A DNA stretch of 64,000 nucleotides from Pseudomonas rhizosphaerae (GCF_000761155.1 NZ_CP009533.1:186001-250000); one strand, 5' to 3'. Positions 29,515 to 39,255 are shown, counted from the first letter of the stretch. The notes: a model not told the origin generated them from the letters alone. Made by a program: numbers and translations.

Positions 29515-30726
29515 ATGACACAGGAATGGGATGCCGGGCGACTGGATAGCGATCTGGAAGGGGTGTCGTTCGACACCCTGGCCGTTCGCGCCGGCCAGCA
29601 CCGCACGCCGGAAGGCGAACACAGCGATCCGCTGTTCTTCACCTCCAGCTACGTTTTCCGCACTGCAGCCGATGCCGCAGCGCGTTTTGCCGGCGAAGTG
29701 CCGGGCAACGTCTATTCGCGTTACACCAACCCCACCGTGCGCTCTTTCGAGGAGCGCCTGGCCGCCCTGGAAGGCGCCGAGCAGGCCGTCGGTTTTGCCA
29801 CCGGCATGGCGGCGATCACCGCGGTGGTCATGAGCCTGTGCAGTGCGGGCGACCATGTACTGGTTTCCCAGAGCGTGTTCGGTTCGACCATCAGCCTGTT
29901 CGAGAAGTACTTCAAGCGCTTTGGCATCGAGGTGGACTACGTGCCACTGGCCGACGTCGGCGGCTGGGAGCGGGCCATCAAGCCCAATACCAAGCTGCTG
30001 TTCGTGGAATCGCCGTCCAACCCGCTGGCCGAACTGGTCGACATTACCGCCCTGAGTGCGGTGGCCAAGGCCGCTGGCGCCATGCTGGTGGTGGACAACT
30101 GCTTCAGCACACCGGCCCTGCAGCAGCCGCTGGTTCTGGGTGCCGACATCGTCGTGCATTCGGCGACCAAGTTCATCGACGGCCAGGGCCGTTGCATGGG
30201 CGGCGCTGTGTGCGGTCGCAGCAAGGAGATGAACGAGGTGCTGGGCTACCTGCGCACCGCCGGCTCGACCCTGAGCCCGTTCAACGCCTGGATCTTCCTC
30301 AAGGGCCTGGAAACCCTGAACCTGCGCATGCGTGCCCATTGCGCCAGCGCCCAGGTGCTGGCCGAGTGGCTGGAAGCGCAGGACGGTATCGAGAAGGTGC
30401 ATTACTCGGGCCTGGCGAGCCATCCTCAGCACGAACTGGCCAAGCGGCAGACCAAGGGCTTCGGTGCGGTGGTCAGTTTCGAGGTCAAGGGAGGCAAGGA
30501 GGGCGCCTGGCGCTTCATCGATGCCACGCGCTTGATCTCCATCACCGCCAACCTGGGTGACAGCAAGACCACCATCACCCACCCGGCCACCACGTCGCAC
30601 GGGCGCCTGTCGCCCGCCGAGCGGGAAGCGGCCGGGATTCGCGACAGCCTGATCCGGGTGGCAGTAGGCCTGGAAGACGTGGGCGACCTGCAGGCCGATC
30701 TCGCGCGCGGGCTGGCGGCGCTGTAA
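29515..30726 (+). CDS. metZ: O-succinylhomoserine sulfhydrylase
   Basis: This 403-residue PLP enzyme of the Cys/Met metabolism family makes homocysteine directly from O-succinylhomoserine and sulfide. The PLP lysine is K219 in HSATKFIDGQG; NPLAELVDI and FGSTISLFEK are further family segments. It lies 14 bp downstream of purF with GGGAGCAACGGC as ribosome binding site, so it is probably co-transcribed. The REPIN follows immediately. Confidence 0.95.
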   Translation: MTQEWDAGRLDSDLEGVSFDTLAVRAGQHRTPEGEHSDPLFFTSSYVFRTAADAAARFAGEVPGNVYSRYTNPTVRSFEERLAALEGAEQAVGFATGMAAITAVVMSLCSAGDHVLVSQSVFGSTISLFEKYFKRFGIEVDYVPLADVGGWERAIKPNTKLLFVESPSNPLAELVDITALSAVAKAAGAMLVVDNCFSTPALQQPLVLGADIVVHSATKFIDGQGRCMGGAVCGRSKEMNEVLGYLRTAGSTLSPFNAWIFLKGLETLNLRMRAHCASAQVLAEWLEAQDGIEKVHYSGLASHPQHELAKRQTKGFGAVVSFEVKGGKEGAWRFIDATRLISITANLGDSKTTITHPATTSHGRLSPAEREAAGIRDSLIRVAVGLEDVGDLQADLARGLAAL

Positions 30727-30733
30727 GCGTTTC

Positions 30734-30809
30734 TTCGCGGCCGCTGACCGCTCCTACGGTGATCACCGCAATGACAAGGATCACCGTAGGAGCGGTCAGC
30801 GGCCGCGAA
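30734..30809. repeat. REPIN: perfect 30-bp inverted REP pair
   Basis: Two identical 30-bp REP arms (30734-30763 and 30780-30809) are in inverted orientation with a 16-bp spacer, right after the metZ stop. The transcript could fold into a very stable hairpin that protects or ends the purF-metZ mRNA. Confidence 0.92.
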
Positions 30810-30872
30810 TGCTTTCTACACCTTCGCAATCGCTCGAACTGAACCTTTTTCAAAAAAACTTCATACAGGGTA

Positions 30873-30901
30873 TTGACTTAGGTTCGGTACCTGCGTAAAT
30901 T
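30873..30901 (+). promoter_or_regulatory. Sigma-70 promoter for the tRNA-Val/Asp cluster
   Basis: -35 TTGACT (30873-30878), 17-bp spacer, -10 TAAATT (30896-30901), 22 bp upstream of tRNA-Val. The match and spacing are close to consensus. Confidence 0.75.
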
Positions 30902-30922
30902 TCGCGGCCTCAGCGAAGCAAA

Positions 30923-30998
30923 GGGTGATTAGCTCAGCCGGGAGAGCATCTGCCTTACAAGCAGAGGGTCGGCGGTTCGATCCCGTCATCACCCACCA
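30923..30998 (+). tRNA. tRNA-Val (anticodon TAC)
   Basis: This 76-nt cloverleaf begins GGGTGAT and ends in encoded CCA. Anticodon TAC is at 30956-30958 in the loop CTTACAA, and the T-loop is GGTTCGATCCC. It is the first gene of a Val-Asp-Asp cluster. Confidence 0.97.
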
Positions 30999-31066
30999 TT
31001 TCGTTGAAATGCAGCTGAGAACGCAACAACGAGCAACACGTGCTGAAGTTAGAGAGCACACACTGC

Positions 31067-31143
31067 GCAGCGGTAGTTCAGTCGGTTAGAATACCGGCCT
31101 GTCACGCCGGGGGTCGCGGGTTCGAGTCCCGTCCGCTGCGCCA
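31067..31143 (+). tRNA. tRNA-Asp (anticodon GTC), copy 1
   Basis: This 77-nt cloverleaf has anticodon GTC at 31101-31103, T-arm GGGTTCGAGTCCC and encoded CCA. It is identical to the copy at 31238. Confidence 0.97.
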
Positions 31144-31237
31144 TTTTATGCACTGATTCGGTTCGCCGGGTCAGCGATCGAGAAACTCGAGAGTTCTCGA
31201 TCAACAGGTTTCAAACGGACGCAAGTCCGAGCGATAC

Positions 31238-31314
31238 GCAGCGGTAGTTCAGTCGGTTAGAATACCGGCCTGTCACGCCGGGGGTCGCGGGTTCGAGTCC
31301 CGTCCGCTGCGCCA
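31238..31314 (+). tRNA. tRNA-Asp (anticodon GTC), copy 2
   Basis: This 77-nt second copy is identical to the one at 31067, with encoded CCA. The 94-bp spacer between copies is unrelated. Confidence 0.97.
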
Positions 31315-31356
31315 TACATAGCTTCGAGGCCCTTGAACTCCTTGAAGCGAACAAAG

Positions 31357-31383
31357 AAAGCGACCTCAGGGTCGCTTTTTTTG
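31357..31383 (+). terminator. Terminator of the tRNA-Val/Asp cluster
   Basis: Stem AAGCGACC / GGGTCGCTT with a short loop is followed by eight T residues, a textbook intrinsic terminator 43 bp after the last tRNA. Confidence 0.9.
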
Positions 31384-31444
31384 TGGGCGCGATTTGGCTT
31401 GGCCGTTGTCCAAACCTTTCGGCCATCCTTGAGTACCGTCATCC

Positions 31445-31639
31445 ATGAGCAGCAAGAACCCCTGTATCAGCGTCTGCAAATTCACCGACGACACCTGCAT
31501 CGCCTGCGGACGGACCAAGCCTGAGTGCAAGGCCTGGAAGAAGATGGACAAGGATGAGCGCCGCGACGTGAACGAGCAGGCCAAGCTGCGCTTGAAAGAC
31601 ATGAAGGGCACCGCCAAGCGGAAAAAGAAGAAAGCCTGA
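31445..31639 (+). CDS. DUF1289 family small cysteine-rich protein
   Basis: This 64-residue protein has the DUF1289 pattern: NPCISVCKF, TCIACGRT, E-C-x-W, with four to five conserved cysteines suggesting a metal or Fe-S site, and a very basic C-terminal tail (KRKKKKA). The function of the family is not established. Its ATG at 31445 is about 60 bp after the tRNA terminator. It lies upstream of rluB, a common arrangement in pseudomonads. Confidence 0.85.
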   Translation: MSSKNPCISVCKFTDDTCIACGRTKPECKAWKKMDKDERRDVNEQAKLRLKDMKGTAKRKKKKA

Positions 31640-31751
31640 AAAAATCGGCTAGCCTTGGATGCGCAACATCTGTGTTGCGCGTATCATTCGCGGCCCTCCG
31701 GCGCGCCTGCGCCGAGCAGTATTCCATTCGACCCACCGGGAGGTGCTTACG

Positions 31752-32933
31752 ATGAAAGATCTCGATCAGCAAGACGGCAGCCAGGAAATCGGCCCCGCCG
31801 GCGAAAAACTACAGAAAGTATTGGCCCGTATCGGCGTGGGTTCGCGCCGTGACGTAGAGGCGTGGATCAGCGAAGGCCGGATCAAGGTCAACGCCAAGGT
31901 CGCCACCCTCGGCCAGCGCGTCGACTTGCACGACGCCATCACCGTCGATGGCAAGGTGATCAAGCGCGAAGAAGCCTCGGAAACCGTGCGCCGCGTGATC
32001 ATCTACAACAAGCCCGACGGCGAAATCTGCACCCGCGACGACCCTGAAGGCCGCCCGACCGTCTTCGACCGCCTGCCGCGCCCGCGCGAAGGCCGCTGGA
32101 TCAACGTCGGCCGCCTGGACATCAACACCACCGGGCTGTTGATGTTCACCACCGATGGCGAGCTGGCTAACCGTCTGATGCACCCCTCGTTCGAAATGGA
32201 CCGTGAGTACGCTGTACGTGTCCGCGGTGAAGTCGACGAAGACATGCTGTTGCGCCTCAAGAACGGCGTGATCTTGGAAGACGGCCCTGCGCGTTTCACC
32301 GACATCCAGGAAGCGCCGGGTGGCGAAGGCTTCAACCACTGGTACCACTGCGTGGTGATGGAAGGCCGTAACCGCGAAGTGCGTCGTCTGTGGGAATCCC
32401 AGGGCCTGGTGGTCAGCCGCCTCAAGCGCGTGCGCTTCGGCCCGGTGTTCCTCAACTCCGACCTGCCGATGGGCCGGTGGCGTGAGCTGACCCAGGGTGA
32501 AGTTGATACCCTGAGCGCCGAAGTGGGGCTGGCAGCGGTCGCCATGCCGTCGATGACCACCAAGACCAAGGACAAGCTGGAACGCATGCAGCGCAAGTCC
32601 TCGCGCCCGATGGGCCGTGGCGAGCGTGTGCGTACCCTGCGTCCGGCCCACGACGGCGCGCCGTCCACCGAACAGCGTCCGGCTCGCCAGCCGCGTGGCG
32701 ATTCGGCGCCGGCTTCGCGCAAGGACAGTGGCCGTGGCACGCCCGTGGCCGAGCGTCCGGCGGACATGAACAAGCGTCCGGCCAAGCCAGCCGCCAAGCC
32801 GGGTGCCAAGCCCGCTGCAAAACGTCCAGGCATCAAGCTGGTGGACGACGCGCCTTCGGGCAATCGTCGTGGCCCGGCAGCGGGTACCGGCCAGCGTCCA
32901 GGCTTCGGCCGTCGCAAGCCCAAGCCCGAGTAA
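31752..32933 (+). CDS. rluB: 23S rRNA pseudouridine(2605) synthase RluB
   Basis: This 393-residue enzyme has an N-terminal S4 RNA-binding domain (EKLQKVLARIGVGSRRDVEAWI) and an RsuA/RluB catalytic domain with nucleophile D123 in GRLDINTTGLL. After about residue 270 comes a long Lys/Arg/Pro/Ala-rich disordered tail (repeated RP, AKPAAKPGAKPAAK), longer than in E. coli, which likely aids rRNA binding. GGGAGGTGCTTACG fixes the ATG at 31752; a more upstream start is not needed. Confidence 0.93.
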   Translation: MKDLDQQDGSQEIGPAGEKLQKVLARIGVGSRRDVEAWISEGRIKVNAKVATLGQRVDLHDAITVDGKVIKREEASETVRRVIIYNKPDGEICTRDDPEGRPTVFDRLPRPREGRWINVGRLDINTTGLLMFTTDGELANRLMHPSFEMDREYAVRVRGEVDEDMLLRLKNGVILEDGPARFTDIQEAPGGEGFNHWYHCVVMEGRNREVRRLWESQGLVVSRLKRVRFGPVFLNSDLPMGRWRELTQGEVDTLSAEVGLAAVAMPSMTTKTKDKLERMQRKSSRPMGRGERVRTLRPAHDGAPSTEQRPARQPRGDSAPASRKDSGRGTPVAERPADMNKRPAKPAAKPGAKPAAKRPGIKLVDDAPSGNRRGPAAGTGQRPGFGRRKPKPE

Positions 32934-32952
32934 GGACAGCTGATGTCCACGT

Positions 32953-32983
32953 GCGCCAACCTTCCAGGGTTGGCGTTTTTTTG
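32953..32983 (+). terminator. rluB terminator
   Basis: Stem CGCCAACC / GGTTGGCG with loop TTCCAG is followed by TTTTTTTG, 20 bp after the rluB stop. Confidence 0.9.
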
Positions 32984-33003
32984 TGGGGTGTCGGTGGGGG
33001 CCT

Positions 33004-33030
33004 CTTCGCGGGCAGAGACCCGCTCCCACA
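33004..33030. repeat. Solitary REP element
   Basis: TTCGCGGGCAGA-ACCCGCTCCCACA type palindrome between rluB and the permease gene. It has the same subtype as the REPIN at 41927. Confidence 0.8.
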
Positions 33031-33101
33031 GAACACCAGCGTGAAGCGATAGGCTATTGCGCCTTCAATACTTCAAGCATTGAACAAGTGACTTCTCCCT
33101 G

Positions 33102-34475
33102 ATGACTGAACAAAACCAGCTCAAGCGTGGGCTGAAGAATCGCCACATCCAGTTGATCGCCCTGGGCGGTGCCATCGGCACCGGTTTGTTCCTGGGTTCT
33201 GCGGGCGTGCTCAAGTCGGCTGGGCCGTCGATGATCCTGGGTTACGCCATCTGCGGCTTCATTGCCTTCCTGATCATGCGCCAGCTGGGCGAGATGATCG
33301 TCGAGGAGCCGGTTGCCGGCTCTTTCAGCCACTTCGCCCACAGCTATTGGGGCCGCTTTCCTGGTTTTCTGTCGGGATGGAACTGCTGGGTGCTGTACAT
33401 CCTGGTGGGCATGTCGGAGCTGACCGCCGTCGGCAAGTACGTGCACTACTGGTGGCCGGAGATACCCACCTGGGTGTCGGCCGCGGTGTTTTTCCTGATG
33501 ATCAATGCCATCAACCTGACCAACGTCAAGGTGTTCGGTGAAACCGAATTCTGGTTCGCCATCATCAAGGTCGCGGCGATTGTCGGCATGATCGCCCTGG
33601 GCAGCTACCTGCTGGTCAGCGGTGACGGTGGCCCGCAGGCAGGTATCAGCAACCTGTGGTCCCATGGCGGCTTCTTCCCCAACGGTGTCGGCGGCTTGGT
33701 CATGGCCCTGGCGATCATCATGTTCTCCTTCGGCGGGTTGGAAATGCTCGGTTTCACGGCCGCCGAGGCCGACAGCCCGAGGACGGTGATTCCCAAGGCT
33801 ATCAACCAAGTGATCTATCGCATTCTGATCTTCTACATCGGCGCGCTGGTGGTGCTGTTGTCGCTGACCCCCTGGGATGGCCTGCTGGCCAGCCTGAATG
33901 CGTCGGGCGATGCCTACAGCGGCAGCCCGTTCGTGCAGGTGTTCTCGATGCTGGGCAGCGACACGGCGGCGCATGTGCTCAACTTCGTGGTACTGACCGC
34001 AGCTTTGTCGGTGTACAACAGCGGCACCTACTGCAACAGCCGCATGCTGCTGGGCATGGCCGAGCAGGGCGATGCGCCACGGGCGCTGGCCAAGGTGGAT
34101 GCCCGCGGTGTGCCGGTACGTGCGCTGCTGGTGTCGGCGGCAATCACGCTGGTGGCCGTGGCGTTGAACTACTTCGTGCCACAGCAGGCCCTGGAGCTGT
34201 TGATGTCGCTGGTGGTCGCGACCCTGGTGATCAACTGGGCGATGATCAGCTATTCGCACCTCAAGTTTCGCCAGCACCTGTTGCGCCAAGGCCAGGCGCC
34301 GTTGTTCAAGGCGCTGTGGTATCCGTACGGCAACTACCTATGCCTGGCGTTCGTGGCGTTCATCCTGGTCATCATGCTGATGATTCCGGGCATCCGGGTG
34401 TCGGTGTACGCCATTCCGCTGTGGATCGGCGGGATGTACCTGTGCTATCGCCTCAAGCCCAAACCCCTGTCCTGA
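33102..34475 (+). CDS. aroP: Amino acid permease, aromatic amino acid (AroP-like)
   Basis: This 457-residue APC-superfamily transporter has 12 predicted TM helices. The stretch LKRGLKNRHIQLIALGGAIG and much of the rest (LGEMIVEEPVAGSFSHFA, WVSAAVFFLMINAINLTNVK, YRILIFYIGALVVLLSL) is nearly the same as E. coli AroP, the proton-driven Phe/Tyr/Trp permease. The exact substrate range (AroP versus PheP-like) cannot be fixed from sequence alone. Single gene; arfB follows 12 bp after its stop. Confidence 0.85.
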   Translation: MTEQNQLKRGLKNRHIQLIALGGAIGTGLFLGSAGVLKSAGPSMILGYAICGFIAFLIMRQLGEMIVEEPVAGSFSHFAHSYWGRFPGFLSGWNCWVLYILVGMSELTAVGKYVHYWWPEIPTWVSAAVFFLMINAINLTNVKVFGETEFWFAIIKVAAIVGMIALGSYLLVSGDGGPQAGISNLWSHGGFFPNGVGGLVMALAIIMFSFGGLEMLGFTAAEADSPRTVIPKAINQVIYRILIFYIGALVVLLSLTPWDGLLASLNASGDAYSGSPFVQVFSMLGSDTAAHVLNFVVLTAALSVYNSGTYCNSRMLLGMAEQGDAPRALAKVDARGVPVRALLVSAAITLVAVALNYFVPQQALELLMSLVVATLVINWAMISYSHLKFRQHLLRQGQAPLFKALWYPYGNYLCLAFVAFILVIMLMIPGIRVSVYAIPLWIGGMYLCYRLKPKPLS

Positions 34476-34487
34476 CTGGAGCGCTGC

Positions 34488-34901
34488 ATGCTGGAGATCT
34501 CCAACGCCGTTCATCTGCCCGACGCTGAAATCGAACTCAGCGCCATCCGCGCGCAAGGCGCGGGAGGGCAGAATGTGAACAAGGTTTCCAGTGCCATGCA
34601 TCTGCGCTTCGACATCGGCGCGTCGTCGTTGCCGCCGTTCTACAAGGAGCGGCTGCTGGCGCTGCGCGACAGTCGGATCACCAGCGACGGCGTGATCGTC
34701 ATCAAGGCGCAGCAGTTCCGCACCCAGGAGCAGAACCGCGCCGATGCCTTGCAGCGCCTGCGCGAGCTGATCCTAATGGCCACCAAGGTCGAGAAGAAGC
34801 GGCGCCCGACCAAGCCCACCCTGGGCTCCAAGACGCGCCGCCTGGAAGGCAAGACCAAGCGGGGCGCGATCAAGGCCGGGCGCGGCAAGATCGACTTCTG
34901 A
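34488..34901 (+). CDS. arfB: Alternative ribosome-rescue peptidyl-tRNA hydrolase ArfB (YaeJ)
   Basis: This 137-residue protein has a release-factor-type GGQ motif at residues 26-28 (GAGGQNVNK) and a basic C-terminal tail ([16 protein letters not shown]) that inserts into the empty mRNA channel of stalled ribosomes. The length fits ArfB (about 140). It is closely spaced after the permease gene and probably co-transcribed with it. Confidence 0.95.
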   Translation: MLEISNAVHLPDAEIELSAIRAQGAGGQNVNKVSSAMHLRFDIGASSLPPFYKERLLALRDSRITSDGVIVIKAQQFRTQEQNRADALQRLRELILMATKVEKKRRPTKPTLGSKTRRLEGKTKRGAIKAGRGKIDF

Positions 34902-34913
34902 AGGGCGTTATCG

Positions 34914-36116
34914 TCAGACCCGCGTGTCTTCAGCCGGTGGCAGTTTGGCCGCCTGGCGATACAGATAGAAGGTCAGGCCCAGGCCCGTGCACGCAGCAGC
35001 AGCGGCAAACAGGAAAATTGCACTGAAGCCGTAGCCTGCGGCAATGGCGCCGGCCACCGGCCCGGTGATGCCCAGCGACATGTCGATGAACAGCGAGTAG
35101 GCACCCACTGCCGCGCCGCGGCTGGACGCCGGCACCAGATTGACCGCTTCGACCCCGAGCGCCGGGAATACCAGGGAAAAACCGAAACCGGTCAACGCCG
35201 CACCGGCCATGGCCAGTTCCTGGCTGGGCGCCAGCCACAGCAGCAGCAAGCCCAGGGTCTCCACGCTCAAACAGACGATCGCCACGCGAAAGCCGCCCAG
35301 GCGGTTGATCAAGTTGCCGAACAAGAGCCGGGCGAGGATAAAACTGGCACCGAACAGGCTCAGGCACAGTGCTGCGTTGTCCCAGGCATTGCTGGCGTAG
35401 TACAGGGTGATGAACGTGGCGATGGTGCCGAAGCCGATGCCACCCAGGGCCAGCCCGGTGCCATGGGGCAGCACGCGACCCAGAACATGCAGGAACGGCA
35501 GGCGTTCGCCGACCACTACGGGCGCGGGGACCTTGTTCCACGCCAGGGCGATACCCATGCCCGCCAGCACGATGATGCTCGCGCCCATGCTCCACAAGCC
35601 CAGATGCTTGACCATCAGCACGCCCAGCGGCGCACCGATGGCCAGCGCGCCGTAGCTGGCGATGCCGTTCCAGGAAATGACCTTGGCCGTGTTGGCTGCC
35701 CCGACGCGGCCAATCCCCCAGCCGATGGACCCGGAACCCACCAGGCTTTCCGCCGACCCCAGCAGCACCCGACCCAGCAGCAGACTGGTCAGGCTCAGTG
35801 CCGGCCAGCTTTGCAGCCACCCGGCCAGCAGCATGAACAACCCGCTGATGCCGCAGCCGACCAGCCCGTAGATGACCGCTTTCTTGCTGCCCAGGTTGTC
35901 GATGATCTTGCTCGCCTGGGCGCGGCTGAGCAGGGTGGCCAGGTACTGAACGCTGATCACCAGCCCGGCGATCACGGCGCCGTAGCCCAGGTCGCTGTGG
36001 ACGAAGCCGGGCAATACCGCCAGCGGGATGCCGATGCTGAGGTAGCCGATGAAGGTGAACAACACGATGGAGACGACTTGCAGCGTGACCGTCATGGGGC
36101 GCTGGGAGTGGGGCAT
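34914..36116 (-). CDS. MFS transporter (YhhS/YfcJ family)
   Basis: This 400-residue major facilitator has about 12 TM helices. The first follows [13 protein letters not shown], then [20 protein letters not shown]. Conserved features of the YhhS family are the N-terminal motif around [19 protein letters not shown] (loop 2-3) and [22 protein letters not shown]. The substrate is unknown; relatives are implicated in arabinose or drug efflux. The start is uncertain between ATG 36116 and ATG 36095. It faces convergent arfB. Confidence 0.8.
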   Translation of the reverse strand: MPHSQRPMTVTLQVVSIVLFTFIGYLSIGIPLAVLPGFVHSDLGYGAVIAGLVISVQYLATLLSRAQASKIIDNLGSKKAVIYGLVGCGISGLFMLLAGWLQSWPALSLTSLLLGRVLLGSAESLVGSGSIGWGIGRVGAANTAKVISWNGIASYGALAIGAPLGVLMVKHLGLWSMGASIIVLAGMGIALAWNKVPAPVVVGERLPFLHVLGRVLPHGTGLALGGIGFGTIATFITLYYASNAWDNAALCLSLFGASFILARLLFGNLINRLGGFRVAIVCLSVETLGLLLLWLAPSQELAMAGAALTGFGFSLVFPALGVEAVNLVPASSRGAAVGAYSLFIDMSLGITGPVAGAIAAGYGFSAIFLFAAAAACTGLGLTFYLYRQAAKLPPAEDTRV

Positions 36117-36369
36117 GGGTAGTCCGGAAATGGGCTGGGGAGTGGAAAAAGATGCAGGCCATAGCCTGACGTTCATGATAGACGCGCAAGACACAAAAAA
36201 ATCAGCCCGCTTTGGATCTTCGGCTTTTCGAGTTGCGCAGGGTCTCGATGATTGGCGCCGCAAGGACAGACATCTGGGCAGTTGTCGGTCGGAGGATGAC
36301 ATTTGCGGAGCTCTGACGGAGGCGGGCTGGCCGGGTATGTTCGTTCGTTTTTGCATTTCGAGACTGATC
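36117..36369. other. Divergent intergenic region, MFS transporter / RHS toxin
   Basis: This 253-bp region is AT-richer than its surroundings. An open frame in phase with the RHS gene crosses it (to 36049) but lacks a ribosome binding site and RHS-like sequence, so I treat it as noncoding. It should contain promoters for both divergent genes; none is clear enough to place. Confidence 0.5.
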
Positions 36370-39255
36370 GTGATTACTCAACAACAAGCTTCACTTCACA
36401 GCAAGACACCGGCCATCAGCGTCCGTGACGGTCGTGGATGCGTCATTCGGTCGATCGCCTATCTGCGCAGTAGCGTCGATGACACTGCCCAACCCATGGT
36501 TACCGTTACGCGGCATGACGCGCAAGGGCGACAGCGGGAAAGCTTCGATCCGCGTCGGCTCGCGGCGGGCTCGACCGATCCGGGCCCCAATATGTGCTGG
36601 TCCTACGGTCTTTCGGGAAATGTGGCGCGCGAAGACAGTCGCGATTCCGGCAGCTCCCTAATCCTTCGCGATGCCCAGGGCAGGGTTTCTCTCTGTCGCA
36701 CCGGCAATGACGTCATCAAACACTATCGCTATCAGGCGGCGACCCTGCCAGGCCGCCTGCTGGCCATTGAGCTACAACCTTCGCCAAACGCAGCCTCGGT
36801 GGTGGCGGAGCGATTCGTGTGGGGTGCTTCCGGGGCTGAGGCGCGCAGTGCCAATGTGGCTGGACAACTGATACGCCACTACGACGGCGCGGGACTGCAG
36901 GTGGTTGAGTCGCAGTCGGTGCACGGTGCGGTGATACGTCAAAGTCGGCAGCTGCGACGCGACAAGCGTTTGTCAGACTGGCCTGGCGAAGTCGAATCGA
37001 GTTGGTGCGAAGCGCTTGCCGACGATGTATTGACGAGTGTGGTCACGCTCGATGCGTGCGGGCAACCGTTGCTCAAGGTTGACGTCGGCGGTCACCGCCA
37101 GCGTTACCGATACGATGTCAGCGGACAGTTTGCCGCCGGCTGGCTGCAACTCGCTGGGGCAGCGGAGCAACCGGTCGTCAAGGCAGTGCAGTACGGTGCC
37201 GACGGTCAACTGCTGTGCCAGATCCAGGGTAACGACGTTATCGGTCGCTATCGCTATGAGCCAGGCAGCCAGCGTCTGCAGGCAGCCAGCATCAGTCGAC
37301 CGGCAGGGCATCCTAGTGGCGCGCGAACGTTGCAGGACTTGCAGTACCGATACGACCCTGTAGGTAATGTGCTGGCGGTGGTCGATGATGTTCAAGCCAC
37401 GCGCTATTGGCGCAACGTACGCATCGCTCCGGAAAGCACATTCAGCTATGACACGCTCTACAGGCTGACCAAAGCGACCGGCCGAGAGATGGCGCAGCGC
37501 GTTGCCGGTCGAGGCCGCTTGCCGGCTACCGTCCCCCAGTTTCTGGATGCGGCGACCTACACCCAGTACACACGTACCTACAGCTACGACATCGGGGACA
37601 ATCTGATAGGCATGCGCCATCAGGCTGCCGCCAGCGGCAACGACTTCACGCTGGACATGACGGTCGCTCGTACCAGCAATCGTGCGGTGATCAGCGACAT
37701 GTGCGCGGACCCCGAGCAGGTGGACGACTGCTTCCTTGCTGCTGGCCAGCAGAAGCGGCTTCCCGAGGGTCAGGCCTTGTCGTGGGGAATGGACGGTGAC
37801 CTCGAGGAGGTTGGACACTCTGGAGCCGCCTTGTGGGAGTGGTACCGCTATGGCGGCGAGCACCAGCGCCGCGTGAAAGTCAGCACGGCACGGGAGGGTG
37901 ATCTGACGTGCGAGCAGACAACGCTCTACCTGCCGGATATCGAGCTGCGCTCCACCCATCGGGCCGGCAGGCTCACCGAGCAGTGGGAGGTCCTGAATGT
38001 CGCAAGCCCCGGCCCGGTACAGGTGACGGCTTTCAACTGGCAGGTTGGAGAGCCCCAGGGCTTGCAGTCCAGTAGACTTCGCTACAGTCATCGCAATCAG
38101 ATCGGCAGCGTCGGCCTGGAGCTGGACGCCGATGGCCAGATCGTTTCGCGGGAAGAATATTACCCCTTCGGTACGACAGCCCTGTACGCGGCACGCACTG
38201 AAATCGAATCCAGCTACAAGACCCTGCGCTATTCAGGCAAGGAGCGAGACGCATCAGGGCTCTACTACTATGGATATCGTTACTACCAGCCTTGGGCGGC
38301 CCGTTGGCTGAGTGCCGACCCGTCGGGTGCGGCCGACGGCTTGAATCTGTACCGCATGGTGCGCAATAACCCGGCCACCTTGCATGACCCCAATGGCTTG
38401 CAGCCGCCGCCACCTCCACCGATGCCAGGGGCGGCAAGTGAACCACCCCCTCCGCCGCCCCCTGCGATGTCAGCCGCCGTTCCAATGATGCTCCCGCCCC
38501 CGCCACCGCCAGGCAGTGGCTTGTCCGGGCCGCCTCCGCCGCCACCCCTTGGGGGCGTGGGTTCGTCGGCTGGTGTGGCGCCGCGCAAGAAATGGGTGAT
38601 CAAGGAAGATCCCGCATTGCATAAACAGCAAGGCGGGGACTATCCCTATTATTCATCCATGACGATTGCCCTGCAGAAAGCCAATATCGAGCACTATTCG
38701 AATATTCCGGATCCTGAAAGCTTTCTGAAGATCTGGAAGACGGTCGCCGATACGATGAAGCCGTCACCCCAACACATCAATCTGGAAAAGTTGAGTGAAA
38801 TACAGGGCACTCTGGCGCGCATGGACAAGGAGTGGTCGGGTTATAACAAGGCCACTGTCAGCGAGACGTTTCGTGGAGATACGCCAGCGGTGCTGGGCAG
38901 TTATCCGTGGCTGGCAAGTTTCGTCGAGCAAACCCACGCCAGCGATACGGCGATGGAGCAGCGATTGGACCTGGACATGGATTCACCGATCATTATGTCT
39001 ACCTCGAAAGACCCGTTGATGGACTACGTCAAGCCGAAGAACATCCTTTGGCATCTCACATTGGATGAAGGGCACGCGGGCGTTTCCGAAGGCTTGTATG
39101 CCTCCGAGGGTGAAGTGACATTCCCGCTCTACAACCGCATGAGGATCGAATCGGTGGCGTCTATCCCGAAGGGTCAAGCCTATCAGGGTAACGCAGAACG
39201 ATTCGGCACGGCTCACCGGTATGTCATCAAGGCAAACATGCGCCCGCGAGGCTGA
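36370..39255 (+). CDS. TccC-like RHS toxin with polyproline linker and putative ADP-ribosyltransferase C-terminus
   Basis: This is a 961-residue protein from GTG 36370 ([20 protein letters not shown]), the usual N-terminus of Pseudomonas TccC/RHS proteins; ATG 36337 is an alternative. YD repeats (e.g. [21 protein letters not shown]) fill residues up to about 620. The RHS core follows ([20 protein letters not shown], about 632-653; second Asp in HDPNGL at about 676), which forms the self-cleavage site in TcC proteins. A polyproline linker (about 679-736) leads to a 225-residue C-terminus with R835 (FRGD), S877-T-S and E913-G-E915, the R-S-E pattern of arginine-type ADP-ribosyltransferases. The size matches TcC subunits. 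The C-terminal part is AT-richer than the chromosome. No TcA/TcB and no immunity gene are adjacent. Confidence 0.85.
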   Translation: MITQQQASLHSKTPAISVRDGRGCVIRSIAYLRSSVDDTAQPMVTVTRHDAQGRQRESFDPRRLAAGSTDPGPNMCWSYGLSGNVAREDSRDSGSSLILRDAQGRVSLCRTGNDVIKHYRYQAATLPGRLLAIELQPSPNAASVVAERFVWGASGAEARSANVAGQLIRHYDGAGLQVVESQSVHGAVIRQSRQLRRDKRLSDWPGEVESSWCEALADDVLTSVVTLDACGQPLLKVDVGGHRQRYRYDVSGQFAAGWLQLAGAAEQPVVKAVQYGADGQLLCQIQGNDVIGRYRYEPGSQRLQAASISRPAGHPSGARTLQDLQYRYDPVGNVLAVVDDVQATRYWRNVRIAPESTFSYDTLYRLTKATGREMAQRVAGRGRLPATVPQFLDAATYTQYTRTYSYDIGDNLIGMRHQAAASGNDFTLDMTVARTSNRAVISDMCADPEQVDDCFLAAGQQKRLPEGQALSWGMDGDLEEVGHSGAALWEWYRYGGEHQRRVKVSTAREGDLTCEQTTLYLPDIELRSTHRAGRLTEQWEVLNVASPGPVQVTAFNWQVGEPQGLQSSRLRYSHRNQIGSVGLELDADGQIVSREEYYPFGTTALYAARTEIESSYKTLRYSGKERDASGLYYYGYRYYQPWAARWLSADPSGAADGLNLYRMVRNNPATLHDPNGLQPPPPPPMPGAASEPPPPPPPAMSAAVPMMLPPPPPPGSGLSGPPPPPPLGGVGSSAGVAPRKKWVIKEDPALHKQQGGDYPYYSSMTIALQKANIEHYSNIPDPESFLKIWKTVADTMKPSPQHINLEKLSEIQGTLARMDKEWSGYNKATVSETFRGDTPAVLGSYPWLASFVEQTHASDTAMEQRLDLDMDSPIIMSTSKDPLMDYVKPKNILWHLTLDEGHAGVSEGLYASEGEVTFPLYNRMRIESVASIPKGQAYQGNAERFGTAHRYVIKANMRPRG

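Noticed and set aside
30923..31314. Prophage or island attachment site at the tRNA clusters (also 60985-61411)
   Set aside because: No integrase, no partial tRNA 3'-end duplications; the repeated tRNA-Asp and tRNA-Arg copies are complete genes.
36049..36369. Upstream extension of the RHS gene into the MFS transporter start
   Set aside because: No ribosome binding site. The extra sequence does not resemble RHS proteins, and GTG 36370 gives the typical N-terminus.
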